From contig NZ_FQUV01000003.1 in NCBI RefSeq assembly GCF_900129235.1, forward strand, positions 186,001 through 250,000: a stretch of 64,000 nt of DNA, in the 5' to 3' direction. A program made the translations under genes and the position numbers. Below the pieces are notes generated by a model, which made no database searches, was not told where the DNA came from, and saw only the letters and a list, made by a program, of their open reading frames with translations. The DNA comes from Litoreibacter ascidiaceicola. Its GTDB lineage: Bacteria; Pseudomonadota; Alphaproteobacteria; Rhodobacterales; Rhodobacteraceae. The first letter of the stretch is position 1, and every line of letters starts with the position of its first letter. Shown here one piece after another: positions 1 through 11,662 of the stretch.

Positions 1-876
1 AAATTTCGGGACGAGGCCATTCGGGCCTTTCGTGGAGAAGATCTGAACCTGCAACCCCGTAAGCGGCTGCAGATGATGGATAAGATGCCGACAGAGCTTC
101 GGTCCCTCGACGAGTTTCGCGAAGCGTTTGTTATCAATGCAGTTTTGGGTAAGTGCCGGCCCGCAGCCGCGAACAAACAGATGTCGCTTTTGCGCGCCTC
201 GCGAGAGAAGGCCCAGAAGCTGGAAGACTACGAGAATTTTGAAGCAATTCTTGAATCCCAGATGGATGGTGTCACCTTTGGCGCACACGGCTACCGCACC
301 AGACAGCTTGAGGACGCAGACGCCGAAACGATCTACACGGGCGTTCACAAGATCCTTCAGGTTTTGAAAAAGCTGGGTTACGACGCCTTTGCCAATTCCG
401 GTACGTTGCTTGGCTTGGTGAGGGACAAGGGGTTGATCCCCTATGACGACGATATTGATCTGGCGGTAATTTTGTCGGCTCGCCGCGACGAGGACGCGGC
501 GGAAGAATTCAAGGTGTTGCTGGGATGCCTGCTGGCCGAGGGGCTGGATTGCTATTTTGTCGAAAGCAAAAACGCAATCATCAAACTTCCAAACATTGAT
601 GGCTTCGAGGTTGACCTGTTCCCAGCATATGGCGCTCATCGCCGGTACAACATCTTTCCGTATTCGCGCAAGCAACTGGTTTTCGCGGACATCTGGCCTC
701 TGACAACATGCCCCGTAAGCAAGCTACCTTTGCCTGCGCGGCCGGAAGTGCTGCTTAGGGAAAATTATGGCGACACATGGGAAATTCCGAACCCGCGTTA
801 CACTTTTCCTTGGGTAACCCAGAAAGCCAAGTTTTCGACTCTGCTGAAAGAACTCGCAGAGGAAGAAGAGTATTGA
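1..876 (+). CDS. LicD-family nucleotidyltransferase-like protein, 5' end outside window
   Basis: The reading frame is open back to base 1, so this is probably the 3' part of a longer gene; an internal ATG at 73 has no clear ribosome binding site. The motif NSGTLLGLVRDKGLIPYDDD followed by IDLAV is the hallmark of LicD/fukutin-type proteins (G-T-L-L-G..R...IP.DDDID), where the Asp residues bind metal and the domain transfers phosphocholine or a similar group to surface glycans. That substrate is family knowledge; nothing here fixes it. The upstream part may carry a glycosyltransferase or stealth-type domain. It ends 423 bases before rplJ and is not part of that operon. Confidence 0.7.
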   Translation, partial: KFRDEAIRAFRGEDLNLQPRKRLQMMDKMPTELRSLDEFREAFVINAVLGKCRPAAANKQMSLLRASREKAQKLEDYENFEAILESQMDGVTFGAHGYRTRQLEDADAETIYTGVHKILQVLKKLGYDAFANSGTLLGLVRDKGLIPYDDDIDLAVILSARRDEDAAEEFKVLLGCLLAEGLDCYFVESKNAIIKLPNIDGFEVDLFPAYGAHRRYNIFPYSRKQLVFADIWPLTTCPVSKLPLPARPEVLLRENYGDTWEIPNPRYTFPWVTQKAKFSTLLKELAEEEEY

Positions 877-1040
877 CCCGCGTCTAGCCGCGTCTTTGGC
901 AGTGCGCAGGCCCTTCGAGTGTTCGCACGAAAGGTTGCTAGCCGGAGAGGCCCCGGCAAGGCAGCACTAGGGGGCGCTGGCGACCCTGCAGCCGACTCCT
1001 CAAAAACTTGAAGAAACATAAAAAAACGACCACTTCGGGC

Positions 1041-1069
1041 TTGGCATTTCGGTCTCAGGGGACTACTTG
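1041..1069 (+). promoter_or_regulatory. Weak sigma70-like promoter candidate
   Basis: TTGGCA at 1041-1046 and TACTTG at 1064-1069 are 17 bases apart. The start point would fall just before the hairpin at 1082-1110, so transcription into rplJ from here would have to pass a terminator-like stem. It is weak evidence on its own. Confidence 0.25.
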
Positions 1070-1081
1070 ACCACATGCTCT

Positions 1082-1110
1082 AGAGCGCGCGATTCGTCAC
1101 GCGCTCTTTT
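1082..1110 (+). terminator. Rho-independent terminator upstream of rplJ
   Basis: AGAGCGCG pairs perfectly with CGCGCTCT around a loop of about ten bases, followed by TTTT. It probably ends transcription from the LicD-side unit. Confidence 0.65.
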
Positions 1111-1199
1111 GCGTTTCGTCCGAGATGGCGGGTTGGGGCTTCAAACCCCTTTAATTCCTGCCTGAGACGGGATCAGACCAGATTGACTGTGGGTGCAAA

Positions 1200-1282
1200 C
1201 TCCAGGCGGTTCGGGCGTCCCGTGTACGATGGACCCAACCGCCGGAGTAATCCGGTAGACTGAGCCGGAAGGGTAACCTTCC
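1200..1282 (+). promoter_or_regulatory. Structured rplJ leader (candidate L10 autoregulatory site)
   Basis: CTCC(1200-1203)-A-GGCGGTT(1205-1211) pairs with AACCGCC(1237-1243)-GGAG(1244-1247), leaving A1204 bulged. An inner stem GTCC(1217-1220)/GGAC(1231-1234) continues it. A second hairpin GGAAGG/CCTTCC (1267-1282) has a GTAA tetraloop and ends six bases before the ribosome binding site at 1289. In many bacteria ribosomal protein L10, or L10(L12)4, binds a kinked stem in this position to repress translation of rplJL; that role is inferred here from position and fold. Confidence 0.6.
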
Positions 1283-1299
1283 ACAATTGGAGTGAAACT

Positions 1300-1815
1300 G
1301 TGGATAGAGCACAAAAAGAGAAACTGGTCGACGAACTCGGCCAAATCTTTGAAAGCTCTGGCGTCGTAGTGGTTAGCCACTACGAGGGTATCACGGTTGC
1401 TGAGATGCAAGACCTGCGTGCGCGTATGCGCGAAGCTGGTGGGTCTGTACGCGTCGCCAAGAACAGGCTCGCCAAAATCGCCCTCGAAGGTAAGCCATGC
1501 GCAAGCATTGCAACACACCTGACAGGGATGACCGTTCTCGCCTATTCAGAGGACCCAGTTGCCGCCGCGAAAGTGGTGAACGACTATTCCAAGGACAACG
1601 ACAAGCTCGTTATCCTTGGGGGTGCTATGGGTGATAACGCGTTGGATGTCGCTGGTGTTAAAGCCGTGGCCGCCATGCCAAGCCGCGAGGAGCTTATTGC
1701 TTCCATCGTGGGTTGCATCGCTGCTCCTGCTTCGAACATTGCCGGCGCGATTGGCGCACCTGCTTCGAACTTGGCAAGCATTCTCAGCACCATCGAGGAA
1801 AAAGCAGCCGCTTGA
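1300..1815 (+). CDS. rplJ: 50S ribosomal protein L10
   Basis: This 171-residue protein matches the L10 family throughout (start [20 protein letters not shown], then the ...[12 protein letters not shown]... core). L10 anchors L7/L12 dimers to the ribosomal stalk, which recruits translation factors. The start is GTG at 1300, supported by GGAG at 1289-1292 with seven-base spacing. The C-terminal helical tail (roughly residues 135-171), rich in Ala and Ser, is the L12-binding part. The gene heads the rplJ-rplL-rpoB-rpoC operon and is preceded by a structured leader that could mediate L10 feedback control. Confidence 0.97.
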   Translation: MDRAQKEKLVDELGQIFESSGVVVVSHYEGITVAEMQDLRARMREAGGSVRVAKNRLAKIALEGKPCASIATHLTGMTVLAYSEDPVAAAKVVNDYSKDNDKLVILGGAMGDNALDVAGVKAVAAMPSREELIASIVGCIAAPASNIAGAIGAPASNLASILSTIEEKAAA

Positions 1816-1887
1816 TCTTCGACAGATACCTTCGTGGGGTTGAAACCTACACGTTGGAACACAACTTAATAGAACGGAAACAGTATA

Positions 1888-2265
1888 ATGGCTGATCTGA
1901 AAAAACTTGCTGAAGAGATCGTTGGTCTGACCCTTCTCGAAGCACAAGAACTGAAAACCATCCTCAAAGACGAGTATGGCATCGAACCTGCAGCCGGTGG
2001 CGCAGTGATGATGGCTGCTGGCGGCGACGCTGGCGGTGCGGCTGCTGAAGAGCAGACCGAATTCAACGTGATCCTGGTTTCTGCTGGTGCAGCAAAAATC
2101 AACGTCATCAAAGAAGTCCGCGGCATCACCGGCCTGGGCCTCAAAGAAGCAAAAGACCTGGTCGAAGCTGGCGGCAAAGCTGTCAAAGAAGGCGTCGACA
2201 AGGCCGAAGCAGAAGACATCAAAGCCAAGCTGGAAGCAGCTGGCGCAGAAGTCGAGCTCAAGTAA
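1888..2265 (+). CDS. rplL: 50S ribosomal protein L7/L12
   Basis: The 125-residue acidic protein has the three expected parts: an N-terminal dimerisation helix region (to about residue 32), an Ala/Gly-rich hinge (about 33-55) and a C-terminal globular domain with the conserved [20 protein letters not shown] segment that contacts EF-Tu and EF-G. It follows rplJ by 72 bases. Length and sequence are normal for the family. Confidence 0.98.
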   Translation: MADLKKLAEEIVGLTLLEAQELKTILKDEYGIEPAAGGAVMMAAGGDAGGAAAEEQTEFNVILVSAGAAKINVIKEVRGITGLGLKEAKDLVEAGGKAVKEGVDKAEAEDIKAKLEAAGAEVELK

Positions 2266-2299
2266 TTGCTGCGCAGCTTCGCTGCGTAGACCTCAAAAT

Positions 2300-2332
2300 A
2301 GCTGGATCCGGGTTAATTCCGGGTCCAGCTTT
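2300..2332 (+). terminator. Attenuator hairpin between rplL and rpoB
   Basis: AGCTGGATCCGG (2300-2311) pairs with CCGGGTCCAGCT (2319-2330), twelve base pairs with one T-G wobble, followed by only two T residues. In E. coli a partial terminator in the same gap lowers rpoBC transcription relative to rplJL; the short T run fits a leaky signal. Confidence 0.6.
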
Positions 2333-2503
2333 CCGCGTCTCAGACAGTGCTTTCAAGCAAAGCCCTGTCTAAGGAGCGGCAACGGTTCGGGAGTGCGCCA
2401 TTGGGACGGCGCGCGGGTATTGAACCAGACGTCCTTAGTCCAAGTGGTATGCCGCCCGGCCCCGGGGTGACATATCCGAGGAAATTGAAAGGCTTTGACG
2501 AGC

Positions 2504-5500
2504 ATGGCTCAAACATACGTTGGTCAAAAACGCATCCGCAAATATTTCGGCAAAATTGATGAAGTTCTGGCTATGCCGAACCTCATTGAAGTGCAGAAAT
2601 CCTCCTATGATCTGTTCCTGAAGTCCGGCGACCAGCTGGCACCGATGGACGGCGAAGGTATCAAAGGTGTCTTCCAGTCGGTCTTCCCGATTAAAGACTT
2701 CAACGAGACGGCAATTCTCGAGTTCGTAAAATACGAGCTGGAAAAGCCGAAATACGACGTCGAGGAATGTCAGCAACGCGACATGACCTACAGCGCCCCG
2801 CTGAAGGTAACCTTGCGTCTGATCGTGTTTGATATCGACGAAGATACTGGTGCAAAATCGGTTAAAGACATCAAAGAACAAGACGTCTTCATGGGCGACA
2901 TGCCTTTGATGACCCCAAACGGGACGTTCGTTGTGAACGGCACCGAGCGTGTTATCGTTTCCCAGATGCACCGCTCCCCGGGCGTGTTCTTCGATCACGA
3001 CAAAGGCAAAACCCACTCGTCGGGTAAGTTGCTGTTCGCTTGCCGCATCATCCCATATCGCGGCTCGTGGCTCGACTTCGAGTTTGACGCCAAAGACGTT
3101 GTCTTTGCGCGCATTGACCGTCGTCGTAAACTGCCGGTGACGACCCTGCTCTACGCATTGGGGCTAGATCAGGAAGGCATCATGGATGCCTATTACGACA
3201 CCGTTGACTTCAAAGCCGTGAAGAAAGCTGGCTGGTCCACCAAGTTCTTCCCGGAGCGGATCAAAGGCACCAAGCCAACCTCGGATATCATCGACGCCAA
3301 GACGGGTGAAGTCATTGCCGAAGCCGGCAAGAAAGTCACGCCGCGCGCGGTCAAGAAACTGATCGAAGAGGGCAACGTCGAAAACGTCCTGCTGCCGTTT
3401 GAGGGCATCATCGGCCGTTTCGTGGCGCGTGACATCATCAACGAAGAAACCGGCGAGATCTGGGTTGAAGCTGGCGACGAGCTGACTTGGGAGCTGGACA
3501 AAAAAGGTGAAGAAGTCATCGGCGGTACGCTGAAGACCCTTGTTGATAACGGCGTGACCACTATCCCGACGCTGGACATCGACAACATCAATGTGGGTCC
3601 ATACATCCGCAACACAGTGGCCGTGGACAAGAACTTCAGCCGCGAAACTGCGCTGATGGACATCTACCGCGTTATGCGTCCGGGCGAGCCACCCACCGTT
3701 GAATCCGCTTCGGCCCTGTTTGAGACGCTGTTCTTCGATAGCGAGCGCTATGACCTGTCCGCTGTGGGCCGGGTGAAGATGAACATGCGTCTTGATCTGG
3801 ACGCGGAAGACACCGTGCGCACCCTGCGCAAGGAAGACATCATCGCCTGCATCAAGGCGCTGGTTGACCTGCGTGACGGTCGCGGCGACATCGACGACAT
3901 TGACCACTTGGGCAACCGTCGTGTGCGTTCCGTTGGCGAGCTGATGGAAAACCAGTACCGCGTTGGCCTGCTGCGCATGGAGCGCGCGATCAAAGAGCGT
4001 ATGTCCAGCGTCGAAATCGACACGGTCATGCCGCAGGACTTGATCAACGCGAAACCAGCGGCTGCCGCCGTGCGTGAATTCTTCGGCTCCTCGCAGCTGT
4101 CGCAGTTCATGGACCAAACCAACCCGCTGTCGGAAGTGACGCACAAGCGTCGCTTGTCCGCTTTGGGCCCAGGTGGTTTGACACGTGAGCGTGCCGGTTT
4201 TGAGGTGCGCGACGTTCACCCGACCCACTACGGTCGTATGTGTCCGATCGAGACGCCGGAAGGGCCGAACATTGGTCTGATCAACTCGCTGGCTACTTTT
4301 GCCCGTGTGAACAAATACGGCTTCATCGAAACCCCATACCGCAAGGTTGTGGACGGCAAGGTGACGGATGACGTGCAATACATGTCCGCCACCGAAGAGA
4401 TGCGTCACACGGTGGCGCAAGCCAACGCGCAACTGACCGACGAAGGCCGGTTCTCCAACGATCTGGTATCGACCCGCCAATCCGGCGACTACATGCTGCA
4501 ATCGCGTGACAATGTTGACCTGATCGACGTGTCGCCAAAGCAGTTGGTCTCGGTTGCGGCCTCGCTGATCCCGTTCCTTGAAAACGACGATGCTAACCGG
4601 GCCTTGATGGGCTCGAACATGCAACGTCAGGCTGTGCCATTGCTGCAAGCTGATGCGCCTTACGTGGGCACCGGCATCGAAGGCGTCGTTGCCACTGACT
4701 CGGGCGCTGCCATTCAGGCGCATCGTGGCGGTATTATCGACCAAGTGGACGCGACCCGCATTGTTGTCCGCGTGACTGACGATCTGGAGCCGGGCGATCC
4801 CGGCGTGGACATCTACCGTCTGCGCAAGTTCCAGCGGTCCAACCAGAACACCTGCATCAACCAGCGTCCGCTGGTGAAAGTGGGCGGTGTCGTAACCAAA
4901 GGCGAAGTGATCGCCGACGGTCCGTCGACCGACATGGGCGAGTTGGCCCTTGGTAAGAACGTGCTCGTCGCGTTTATGCCTTGGAACGGCTACAACTATG
5001 AGGACTCCATCCTGATCTCCGAGCGGATTGCCCGTGACGACGTCTTCACCTCGATCCATATCGAGGAATTCGAAGTCGCCGCCCGTGACACCAAGCTTGG
5101 TCCGGAAGAGATCACCCGCGACATCCCGAACGTCGGTGAAGAAGCGCTGCGCAACCTCGACGAGGCTGGCATCGTTTACATCGGCGCCGACGTGGAGCCG
5201 GGCGACATTCTGGTCGGTAAGATCACACCAAAGGGCGAAAGCCCGATGACGCCGGAGGAGAAACTTCTCCGCGCCATCTTCGGTGAGAAGGCGTCCGACG
5301 TGCGCGACACCTCGCTGCGTGTGAAGCCGGGTGATTTCGGGACGGTTGTGGAGGTTCGCCTGTTCAACCGCCACGGCGTTGAGAAGGACGAACGCTCGCT
5401 GCAAATCGAGCGTGAGGAAATCGAACGCCTTGCTCGTGACCGCGACGATGAGATGGGCATCCTTGACCGCAACATCTACGCGCGTCTGCAAGGGATGCTG

Positions 5501-6640
5501 TTGGGCAAGAAGGCCGTGAAGGGTCCGAAGGGCGTGAAGCCGAACTCGGAAATCACCCCTGAACTGCTGGAAACCCTGTCGCGTGGCCAGTGGTGGCAGT
5601 TGGCTTTGGCTGAAGAAACCGAAGCCGCTTCCGTCGAGGCGCTGAACGGCCAGTACGAGGCGCAAAAAGACGCGCTTCAGGCCCGTTTCGAAGACAAGGT
5701 CGAGAAGGTTCGCCGTGGTGACGACTTGCCACCGGGCGTGATGAAAATGGTCAAAGTGTTCGTGGCGGTGAAGCGTAAGCTGCAACCGGGCGACAAGATG
5801 GCCGGTCGTCACGGCAACAAAGGTGTGATCTCGAAGGTCGTTCCAATGGAAGACATGCCGTTCCTTGCGGACGGTACCCCGGTCGACTTCTGTCTGAACC
5901 CGCTGGGTGTGCCGTCGCGTATGAACGTCGGTCAGATCCTTGAAACCCACATGGGTTGGGCCGCACGTGGTCTGGGTCTGAAGATCGACGAGGCTTTGGA
6001 CGAGTTCAAACGCTCTGGCGATAGCCAGCCGGTGCGCGAAGCTCTGGAGCATGCGTATGGTTCCGAGACCTACAATGACGCGTTCGGCAACATGATCGAA
6101 ACCGACATGATTGAATCCGCCGAGGCCGTGCGCTTTGGTGTTCCAATCGCCACGCCGGTTTTCGACGGTGCCAAGGAAGCGGACATCAACGAGGCGCTGA
6201 CCAAAGCGGGCTTCGACACTTCAGGCCAATCGGTCCTGTTTGACGGTCGCACGGGCGAGCAGTTCTCGCGCAAAGTGACCGTGGGTGTGAAATACCTGCT
6301 GAAACTGCACCACCTTGTGGACGACAAAATCCACGCACGTTCTACCGGGCCATACTCGCTCGTCACGCAACAACCGCTGGGTGGTAAAGCCCAGTTCGGT
6401 GGTCAGCGTTTCGGGGAGATGGAAGTCTGGGCTCTGGAAGCCTACGGCGCCGCTTACACCTTGCAGGAAATGCTGACGGTGAAATCGGACGACGTGGCAG
6501 GCCGGACGAAAGTCTACGAGTCGATCGTCAAGGGCGAGGACAATTTCGAGGCCGGTATTCCGGAATCGTTCAACGTTCTCGTGAAAGAAGTGCGAGGCCT
6601 CGGCCTCAACATGGAACTCCTGGATGCGGAGGAGGAGTAG
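2504..6640 (+). CDS. rpoB: DNA-directed RNA polymerase subunit beta
   Basis: At 1,378 residues from the ATG at 2504 this is a full-length beta subunit. A TTG lies nine bases upstream in frame, but the ATG is preferred because family members begin with MAQT-like sequence and the TTG would crowd the AAGG at 2489-2492. The rifampicin-pocket segment lies near residues 530-560 ([20 protein letters not shown] and [10 protein letters not shown]) with the residues typical of sensitive enzymes. The conserved [16 protein letters not shown] active-site segment is present. The 238-base gap from rplL holds an attenuator-like hairpin. rpoC follows after a GC-rich hairpin at 6640-6653. Confidence 0.98.
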   Translation: MAQTYVGQKRIRKYFGKIDEVLAMPNLIEVQKSSYDLFLKSGDQLAPMDGEGIKGVFQSVFPIKDFNETAILEFVKYELEKPKYDVEECQQRDMTYSAPLKVTLRLIVFDIDEDTGAKSVKDIKEQDVFMGDMPLMTPNGTFVVNGTERVIVSQMHRSPGVFFDHDKGKTHSSGKLLFACRIIPYRGSWLDFEFDAKDVVFARIDRRRKLPVTTLLYALGLDQEGIMDAYYDTVDFKAVKKAGWSTKFFPERIKGTKPTSDIIDAKTGEVIAEAGKKVTPRAVKKLIEEGNVENVLLPFEGIIGRFVARDIINEETGEIWVEAGDELTWELDKKGEEVIGGTLKTLVDNGVTTIPTLDIDNINVGPYIRNTVAVDKNFSRETALMDIYRVMRPGEPPTVESASALFETLFFDSERYDLSAVGRVKMNMRLDLDAEDTVRTLRKEDIIACIKALVDLRDGRGDIDDIDHLGNRRVRSVGELMENQYRVGLLRMERAIKERMSSVEIDTVMPQDLINAKPAAAAVREFFGSSQLSQFMDQTNPLSEVTHKRRLSALGPGGLTRERAGFEVRDVHPTHYGRMCPIETPEGPNIGLINSLATFARVNKYGFIETPYRKVVDGKVTDDVQYMSATEEMRHTVAQANAQLTDEGRFSNDLVSTRQSGDYMLQSRDNVDLIDVSPKQLVSVAASLIPFLENDDANRALMGSNMQRQAVPLLQADAPYVGTGIEGVVATDSGAAIQAHRGGIIDQVDATRIVVRVTDDLEPGDPGVDIYRLRKFQRSNQNTCINQRPLVKVGGVVTKGEVIADGPSTDMGELALGKNVLVAFMPWNGYNYEDSILISERIARDDVFTSIHIEEFEVAARDTKLGPEEITRDIPNVGEEALRNLDEAGIVYIGADVEPGDILVGKITPKGESPMTPEEKLLRAIFGEKASDVRDTSLRVKPGDFGTVVEVRLFNRHGVEKDERSLQIEREEIERLARDRDDEMGILDRNIYARLQGMLLGKKAVKGPKGVKPNSEITPELLETLSRGQWWQLALAEETEAASVEALNGQYEAQKDALQARFEDKVEKVRRGDDLPPGVMKMVKVFVAVKRKLQPGDKMAGRHGNKGVISKVVPMEDMPFLADGTPVDFCLNPLGVPSRMNVGQILETHMGWAARGLGLKIDEALDEFKRSGDSQPVREALEHAYGSETYNDAFGNMIETDMIESAEAVRFGVPIATPVFDGAKEADINEALTKAGFDTSGQSVLFDGRTGEQFSRKVTVGVKYLLKLHHLVDDKIHARSTGPYSLVTQQPLGGKAQFGGQRFGEMEVWALEAYGAAYTLQEMLTVKSDDVAGRTKVYESIVKGEDNFEAGIPESFNVLVKEVRGLGLNMELLDAEEE

Positions 6641-6688
6641 GGCGCTCGCGCCCCACTCAACCCATCCCCTAATTTGTAAGGACGCAAA

Positions 6689-9600
6689 ATGAACCAGGAA
6701 CTGACAACCAACCCGTTCAACCCGATCGCTCCGCCGAAAAGCTTTGACGAGATCAAAGTATCCTTGGCATCGCCCGAGCGCATCTTGAGCTGGTCTTACG
6801 GCGAGATCAAAAAGCCGGAAACCATCAACTACCGTACGTTCAAGCCAGAGCGTGACGGCCTGTTCTGTGCACGCATCTTTGGCCCGGTCAAAGACTACGA
6901 ATGCCTGTGCGGTAAATACAAGCGCATGAAGTATCGCGGCGTTGTCTGCGAGAAATGTGGTGTTGAAGTTACGCTTCAAAAAGTACGCCGCGAGCGTATG
7001 GGCCACATCGAGCTGGCTGCCCCAGTTGCGCACATCTGGTTCCTCAAGTCGCTTCCATCCCGGATCGGCCTGATGCTGGATATGACTTTGCGCGATCTGG
7101 AACGCATTCTCTACTTCGAGAACTACGTTGTGATCGAGCCCGGTCTGACCGACCTGACTTACGGCCAATTGATGAACGAGGAAGAATTCCTCGACGCGCA
7201 AGACGCCTATGGCATGGACGCCTTCACCGCCAACATTGGTGCTGAAGCGATCCGCGAAATGCTGGCCGCAATTGATCTGGAAGCCGAGGCTGACCAGCTT
7301 CGTGAGGAATTGGCCGTCGCAACTGGCGAGCTGAAGCCGAAGAAGATCATCAAGCGTCTGAAACTGGTGGAGAACTTCCTCGAGTCCGGCAACCGTCCCG
7401 AGTGGATGGTTCTGACGGTAGTTCCCGTGATCCCGCCAGAGCTGCGCCCGCTGGTGCCGCTGGACGGTGGCCGCTTTGCGACCTCCGACCTGAACGACCT
7501 GTATCGCCGCGTGATCAACCGGAACAACCGCCTGAAGCGCCTGATCGAGCTTCGCGCGCCGGACATCATCGTGCGCAACGAGAAGCGTATGCTTCAAGAA
7601 TCTGTGGACGCATTGTTCGACAACGGCCGTCGCGGCCGGACCATCACGGGTGCCAACAAGCGCCCGCTGAAGTCCTTGTCCGACATGCTGAAAGGTAAGC
7701 AAGGTCGCTTCCGTCAGAACCTTTTGGGTAAGCGCGTCGACTTCTCTGGCCGCTCGGTCATTGTGACTGGTCCGGAACTGAAACTGCATCAATGTGGTCT
7801 TCCCAAGAAGATGGCGTTGGAGCTGTTCAAGCCGTTCATCTATTCGCGTCTGGAGGCCAAAGGTCTGTCCAGCACCGTGAAGCAGGCGAAGAAACTGGTC
7901 GAAAAAGAGCGTCCCGAAGTGTGGGATATCCTCGACGAAGTTATCCGCGAGCATCCGGTCATGCTGAACCGTGCGCCGACTTTGCACCGTCTTGGCATCC
8001 AAGCGTTCGAGCCCGTTCTGATCGAAGGGAAAGCCATCCAGCTGCACCCGCTGGTTTGTTCGGCCTTTAACGCTGACTTCGACGGTGACCAAATGGCTGT
8101 TCACGTGCCACTGAGCCTTGAGGCCCAGCTGGAAGCTCGCGTGCTGATGATGTCGACCAACAACGTCCTGTCCCCTGCGAACGGTGCGCCGATTATCGTG
8201 CCATCGCAGGACATGATCCTTGGTCTCTACTACATCACCATGGAGCGCGAAGGCATGCATGGCGAAGGCAAGATCTTCGCAAATGTCGACGAAGTTCAGC
8301 ACGCGCTGGATTCCGGCGAAGTGCATTTGCACGCCAAGATCCAAGCCCGTCTTCCACAGATCGACGAGGAAGGGAACGAGGTGCTGAAGCGCTTCGAGAC
8401 CACACCTGGTCGTATCCGTCTGGGCGCGCTGCTGCCATTGAATGCGAAAGCTCCGTTCTCGCTGGTGAACCGTCTTCTGCGTAAGAAGGAAGTTCAGCAG
8501 GTTATTGACACGGTCTACCGCTACTGTGGTCAGAAAGAGTCTGTGATCTTCTGTGACCAGATCATGACCATGGGCTTCCGCGAAGCGTTCAAGGCAGGCA
8601 TTTCGTTCGGTAAGGACGACATGATCATCCCTGACAGCAAGTGGCCAATTGTCGACAGCACGCGTGGACAGGTCAAAGAGTTCGAGCAGCAGTACATGGA
8701 TGGCCTGATTACTCAGGGCGAAAAGTACAACAAAGTCATTGATGCATGGTCGAAATGTAACGACCAAGTCACTGACGCCATGATGGCCAACATTTCCGAC
8801 TCCGGTCGGGCTGAGGACGGTTCGCAAAACGAGCCGAACTCGGTTTACATGATGGCCCACTCCGGTGCGCGTGGCTCGGTTACTCAGATGAAACAGCTGG
8901 GCGGTATGCGTGGTCTGATGGCCAAGCCGAACGGCGAGATCATCGAGACACCGATCATCTCGAACTTTAAAGAAGGTCTGACCGTTCTGGAGTACTTCAA
9001 CTCTACTCACGGTGCTCGTAAGGGTCTGTCGGATACGGCTTTGAAAACGGCCAACTCCGGTTACCTGACACGTCGTCTGGTGGATGTTGCTCAGGACTGC
9101 ATCGTGCGCATGCATGATTGTGGCACCGAAAACTACATCAACGCCTCCTCGGCGGTGAATGATGGTGAGGTTGTCTCGTCCATTGGCGAGCGTCTTCTGG
9201 GGCGGACCGCTGCCGAAGACATCCTGATGCCTGGCACGGACGAGATTCTTGTCGCCCGTGACGAGCTGATTGACGAGCGTAAGGCTGATGCCATCGACGC
9301 GGCGGATATTCCCGCTGCCCGCATGCGTTCGCCGCTGACTTGTGAAGCAGAAGAAGGCGTTTGCGCCATGTGCTACGGTCGTGACTTGGCCCGTGGTACG
9401 CTGGTGAACACTGGTGAAGCTGTCGGTATTATTGCTGCGCAGTCCATTGGTGAGCCCGGTACACAGCTGACGATGCGGACCTTCCACATCGGTGGTGTTG
9501 CGCAAGGTGGCCAACAGTCGTTCCTTGAGGCCTCGCAGGAGGGCAAGGTCGCGTTCGAGAACGCGTCCATCCTCGAGAACGCGTCTGGCGAGAAAGTGGT

Positions 9601-10930
9601 TATGGGCCGCAACATGCAGCTGACAATCACCGATGCCAATGGCACCGAGCGTGCGCGCCATAAAATCAGCTATGGCTCGAAGCTGCACATCAAGGATGGC
9701 GCCAAGGTGGTCCGCGGTGACAAGCTGTTCGAATGGGATCCATACACCCTTCCGATCATCGCCGAGAAAGACGGTAAGGCCCGTTTTGTCGATCTTATCT
9801 CCGGTATCGCCGTTAAGGACGAGACCGATGATGCGACCGGCATGACCCAGAAAATCGTGGTCGATTGGCGCGCTGCGCCAAAAGGCAACGATCTGAAGCC
9901 AGAGGTGATCATCGAAGGTGCAGACGGCGAGCCGGTGCGTTTGGAGAATGGCAACCCTGCCACCTACCCAATGTCCGTGGATGCCATTCTGTCCATCGAA
10001 GATGGTCAAGACATCAAGGCTGGTGACGTGGTTGCGCGTATCCCTCGTGAGGGTGCCAAAACCAAGGACATCACCGGTGGTCTGCCCCGTGTGGCCGAAC
10101 TCTTTGAGGCACGTCGCCCCAAAGACCACGCCATCATCGCGGAAATCGACGGCTACGTTCGCTTCGGCAAGGACTACAAAAACAAGCGTCGCATTGCGAT
10201 TGAGTCCTCGGACGACGCTGAGGTCAAAGTCGAATACATGGTGCCGAAGGGCAAACACATCCCTGTGGCCGAAGGCGACTTCGTCCAGAAGGGCGATTAC
10301 ATCATGGACGGCAACCCTGCGCCGCATGACATTCTCGCCATCATGGGTGTGGAGGCTCTGGCCGACTACATGATCGACGAAGTCCAAGACGTGTATCGTC
10401 TGCAAGGCGTGAAGATTAACGATAAACACATCGAGGTTATCGTTCGTCAGATGCTGCAGAAGTGGGAAATCCAGAGCTCTGGTATGACCACGCTTCTGAA
10501 GGGCGAGCATGTGGACAAGGCCGAGTTCGACGCCGCCAACGAAAAGGCGATCGCGAAGGGGGGCGAGCCTGCAACCGGCGAGCCAATCCTGCTCGGGATC
10601 ACCAAGGCGTCGCTGCAAACGCGTTCGTTCATCTCCGCTGCATCGTTCCAGGAAACGACACGCGTGCTCACGGAGGCCTCTACCATGGGCAAACGTGACA
10701 AGCTGATCGGTCTGAAAGAGAACGTCATTGTGGGCCGTCTGATCCCGGCTGGTACCGGTGGTGCGACGCAGAAAATGCGCCGTGTTGCTCAAGATCGTGA
10801 CAACGTTGTCATCGAGGCCCGCAAGGCCGAGGCGGAAGCCGCACTTGCACTGGCCGCACCGGAGGAGTCCCCAATGGATGACCCGATGGAGACAATCATG
10901 GTGGAAACACCTGAAAGCCGCGACGAGTAA
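6689..10930 (+). CDS. rpoC: DNA-directed RNA polymerase subunit beta'
   Basis: The 1,413-residue protein has the N-terminal zinc site (CLCGKYKR...CEKCG, from about residue 71), the catalytic metal-binding loop [14 protein letters not shown] (near residue 461), the trigger loop region and a second Cys cluster ([11 protein letters not shown] near residues 885-900). Together with beta, alpha2 and omega it forms core RNA polymerase. The ribosome binding site is AAGGA ahead of ATG at 6689. The operon ends here at a strong shared terminator. Confidence 0.98.
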   Translation: MNQELTTNPFNPIAPPKSFDEIKVSLASPERILSWSYGEIKKPETINYRTFKPERDGLFCARIFGPVKDYECLCGKYKRMKYRGVVCEKCGVEVTLQKVRRERMGHIELAAPVAHIWFLKSLPSRIGLMLDMTLRDLERILYFENYVVIEPGLTDLTYGQLMNEEEFLDAQDAYGMDAFTANIGAEAIREMLAAIDLEAEADQLREELAVATGELKPKKIIKRLKLVENFLESGNRPEWMVLTVVPVIPPELRPLVPLDGGRFATSDLNDLYRRVINRNNRLKRLIELRAPDIIVRNEKRMLQESVDALFDNGRRGRTITGANKRPLKSLSDMLKGKQGRFRQNLLGKRVDFSGRSVIVTGPELKLHQCGLPKKMALELFKPFIYSRLEAKGLSSTVKQAKKLVEKERPEVWDILDEVIREHPVMLNRAPTLHRLGIQAFEPVLIEGKAIQLHPLVCSAFNADFDGDQMAVHVPLSLEAQLEARVLMMSTNNVLSPANGAPIIVPSQDMILGLYYITMEREGMHGEGKIFANVDEVQHALDSGEVHLHAKIQARLPQIDEEGNEVLKRFETTPGRIRLGALLPLNAKAPFSLVNRLLRKKEVQQVIDTVYRYCGQKESVIFCDQIMTMGFREAFKAGISFGKDDMIIPDSKWPIVDSTRGQVKEFEQQYMDGLITQGEKYNKVIDAWSKCNDQVTDAMMANISDSGRAEDGSQNEPNSVYMMAHSGARGSVTQMKQLGGMRGLMAKPNGEIIETPIISNFKEGLTVLEYFNSTHGARKGLSDTALKTANSGYLTRRLVDVAQDCIVRMHDCGTENYINASSAVNDGEVVSSIGERLLGRTAAEDILMPGTDEILVARDELIDERKADAIDAADIPAARMRSPLTCEAEEGVCAMCYGRDLARGTLVNTGEAVGIIAAQSIGEPGTQLTMRTFHIGGVAQGGQQSFLEASQEGKVAFENASILENASGEKVVMGRNMQLTITDANGTERARHKISYGSKLHIKDGAKVVRGDKLFEWDPYTLPIIAEKDGKARFVDLISGIAVKDETDDATGMTQKIVVDWRAAPKGNDLKPEVIIEGADGEPVRLENGNPATYPMSVDAILSIEDGQDIKAGDVVARIPREGAKTKDITGGLPRVAELFEARRPKDHAIIAEIDGYVRFGKDYKNKRRIAIESSDDAEVKVEYMVPKGKHIPVAEGDFVQKGDYIMDGNPAPHDILAIMGVEALADYMIDEVQDVYRLQGVKINDKHIEVIVRQMLQKWEIQSSGMTTLLKGEHVDKAEFDAANEKAIAKGGEPATGEPILLGITKASLQTRSFISAASFQETTRVLTEASTMGKRDKLIGLKENVIVGRLIPAGTGGATQKMRRVAQDRDNVVIEARKAEAEAALALAAPEESPMDDPMETIMVETPESRDE

Positions 10931-10955
10931 AACACAGTTTACTGTTGAACAAAAA

Positions 10956-10983
10956 AGCGCCCGCCGAGAAATCGGCGGGCGCT
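10956..10983. terminator. Bidirectional terminator between rpoC and a convergent gene
   Basis: AGCGCCCGCCGA pairs perfectly with TCGGCGGGCGCT around a GAAA tetraloop. An A6 run on the 5' side serves as the T tract for the minus-strand gene ending at 11011. It shares a 14-base core with the terminator after rplP (24721-24756). Confidence 0.85.
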
Positions 10984-11010
10984 CTTGCATTCATCATCCT
11001 GAAATCGAGG

Positions 11011-11490
11011 TTACTTCAGTTTTTCAGTCAAATGCTCGGCAAAGGTGTCGACCATTTGGATGTAATAGTCCGTGGTGTCCCGACGGATGATGACGATATC
11101 TTCACCGGGATCAAAAACGATCGGAGCTGGCAGGTACGAAACTGTAAGCTCGTAGGCTTGGTGCTCCGAGTTATCGTTTAGATTGTTGACGCTGACCGAT
11201 CCGGCAAGTTCGGATTCCTCAAGGCCAAGGACAGACTGGAAGCTGTTTGCCAGCGACAATTCGTCGATGTCCACAACAACGCTTGCTCCGTCGTCAGACA
11301 GTTGATCCGTAAGCTTGGCTACAATCGCAGTCTCAAGGTCTTCCTCGATGCTGGTGTAGTAAGCCGCGGCACTCTCGTTTTTGATCGCCGTCAGGTCTAC
11401 GGTGACGTCAACGCTGCTGACCGAAGTTTCTGCAAACGCGGACGAGCTCATCAAAAGGGCTGCCGCTGCGGGCACAAGTGACTTAAACAT
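11011..11490 (-). CDS. Conserved-looking secreted protein of unknown function
   Basis: The product of about 159 residues starts at the ATG at 11490, chosen because GGAG lies five bases upstream; an upstream in-frame start would spoil the signal peptide. The N-terminus MFKSLVPAAAALLMSSSAFA is a typical Sec signal peptide with an A-F-A cleavage site. The mature part is acidic, with no Cys, and alternates short beta-like segments and helices. No family was recognised. It is transcribed towards rpoC and ends at the shared terminator. Confidence 0.7.
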   Translation of the reverse strand: MFKSLVPAAAALLMSSSAFAETSVSSVDVTVDLTAIKNESAAAYYTSIEEDLETAIVAKLTDQLSDDGASVVVDIDELSLANSFQSVLGLEESELAGSVSVNNLNDNSEHQAYELTVSYLPAPIVFDPGEDIVIIRRDTTDYYIQMVDTFAEHLTEKLK

Positions 11491-11662
11491 GGTGTCTCCA
11501 TTCATTTTCTACGACGCAAGTTGGCGTCTGTTATGAGGGGACAACGTCTGATGGATCGTCCGGTTCCATCTTTCTGGCTGATTGTATGGCTTGTTCAGGA
11601 CATCCAATGAAGAAACAGACAGGCTCTGTTCAGTTCCACATATCGGTGATAGCTGCGATTCC

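Larger units (their letters stand above)
877..1299 (+). other. Intergenic region between LicD gene and rplJ
   Basis: No convincing gene is seen in these 423 bases. The first 200 bases are featureless apart from a weak promoter-like pair; then comes a terminator (1082-1110), and the last 100 bases are a structured rplJ leader. rplK and rplA, which often sit directly upstream of rplJ, are not present here. Confidence 0.6.

Noticed and set aside
2495-2503. TTG as the rpoB start
   Set aside because: It would be too close to the AAGG at 2489-2492, and the ATG at 2504 gives the usual MAQT start.
3164-6052. Minus-strand open frame of 962 codons opposite rpoB
   Set aside because: It is the mirror of rpoB codon bias; its translation is rich in His, Arg, Val and Gln with no family pattern.
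6221-10990. Minus-strand open frame of 1,589 codons opposite rpoC
   Set aside because: Same cause: low-stop antisense frame of a highly expressed gene, no domains or ribosome binding site.
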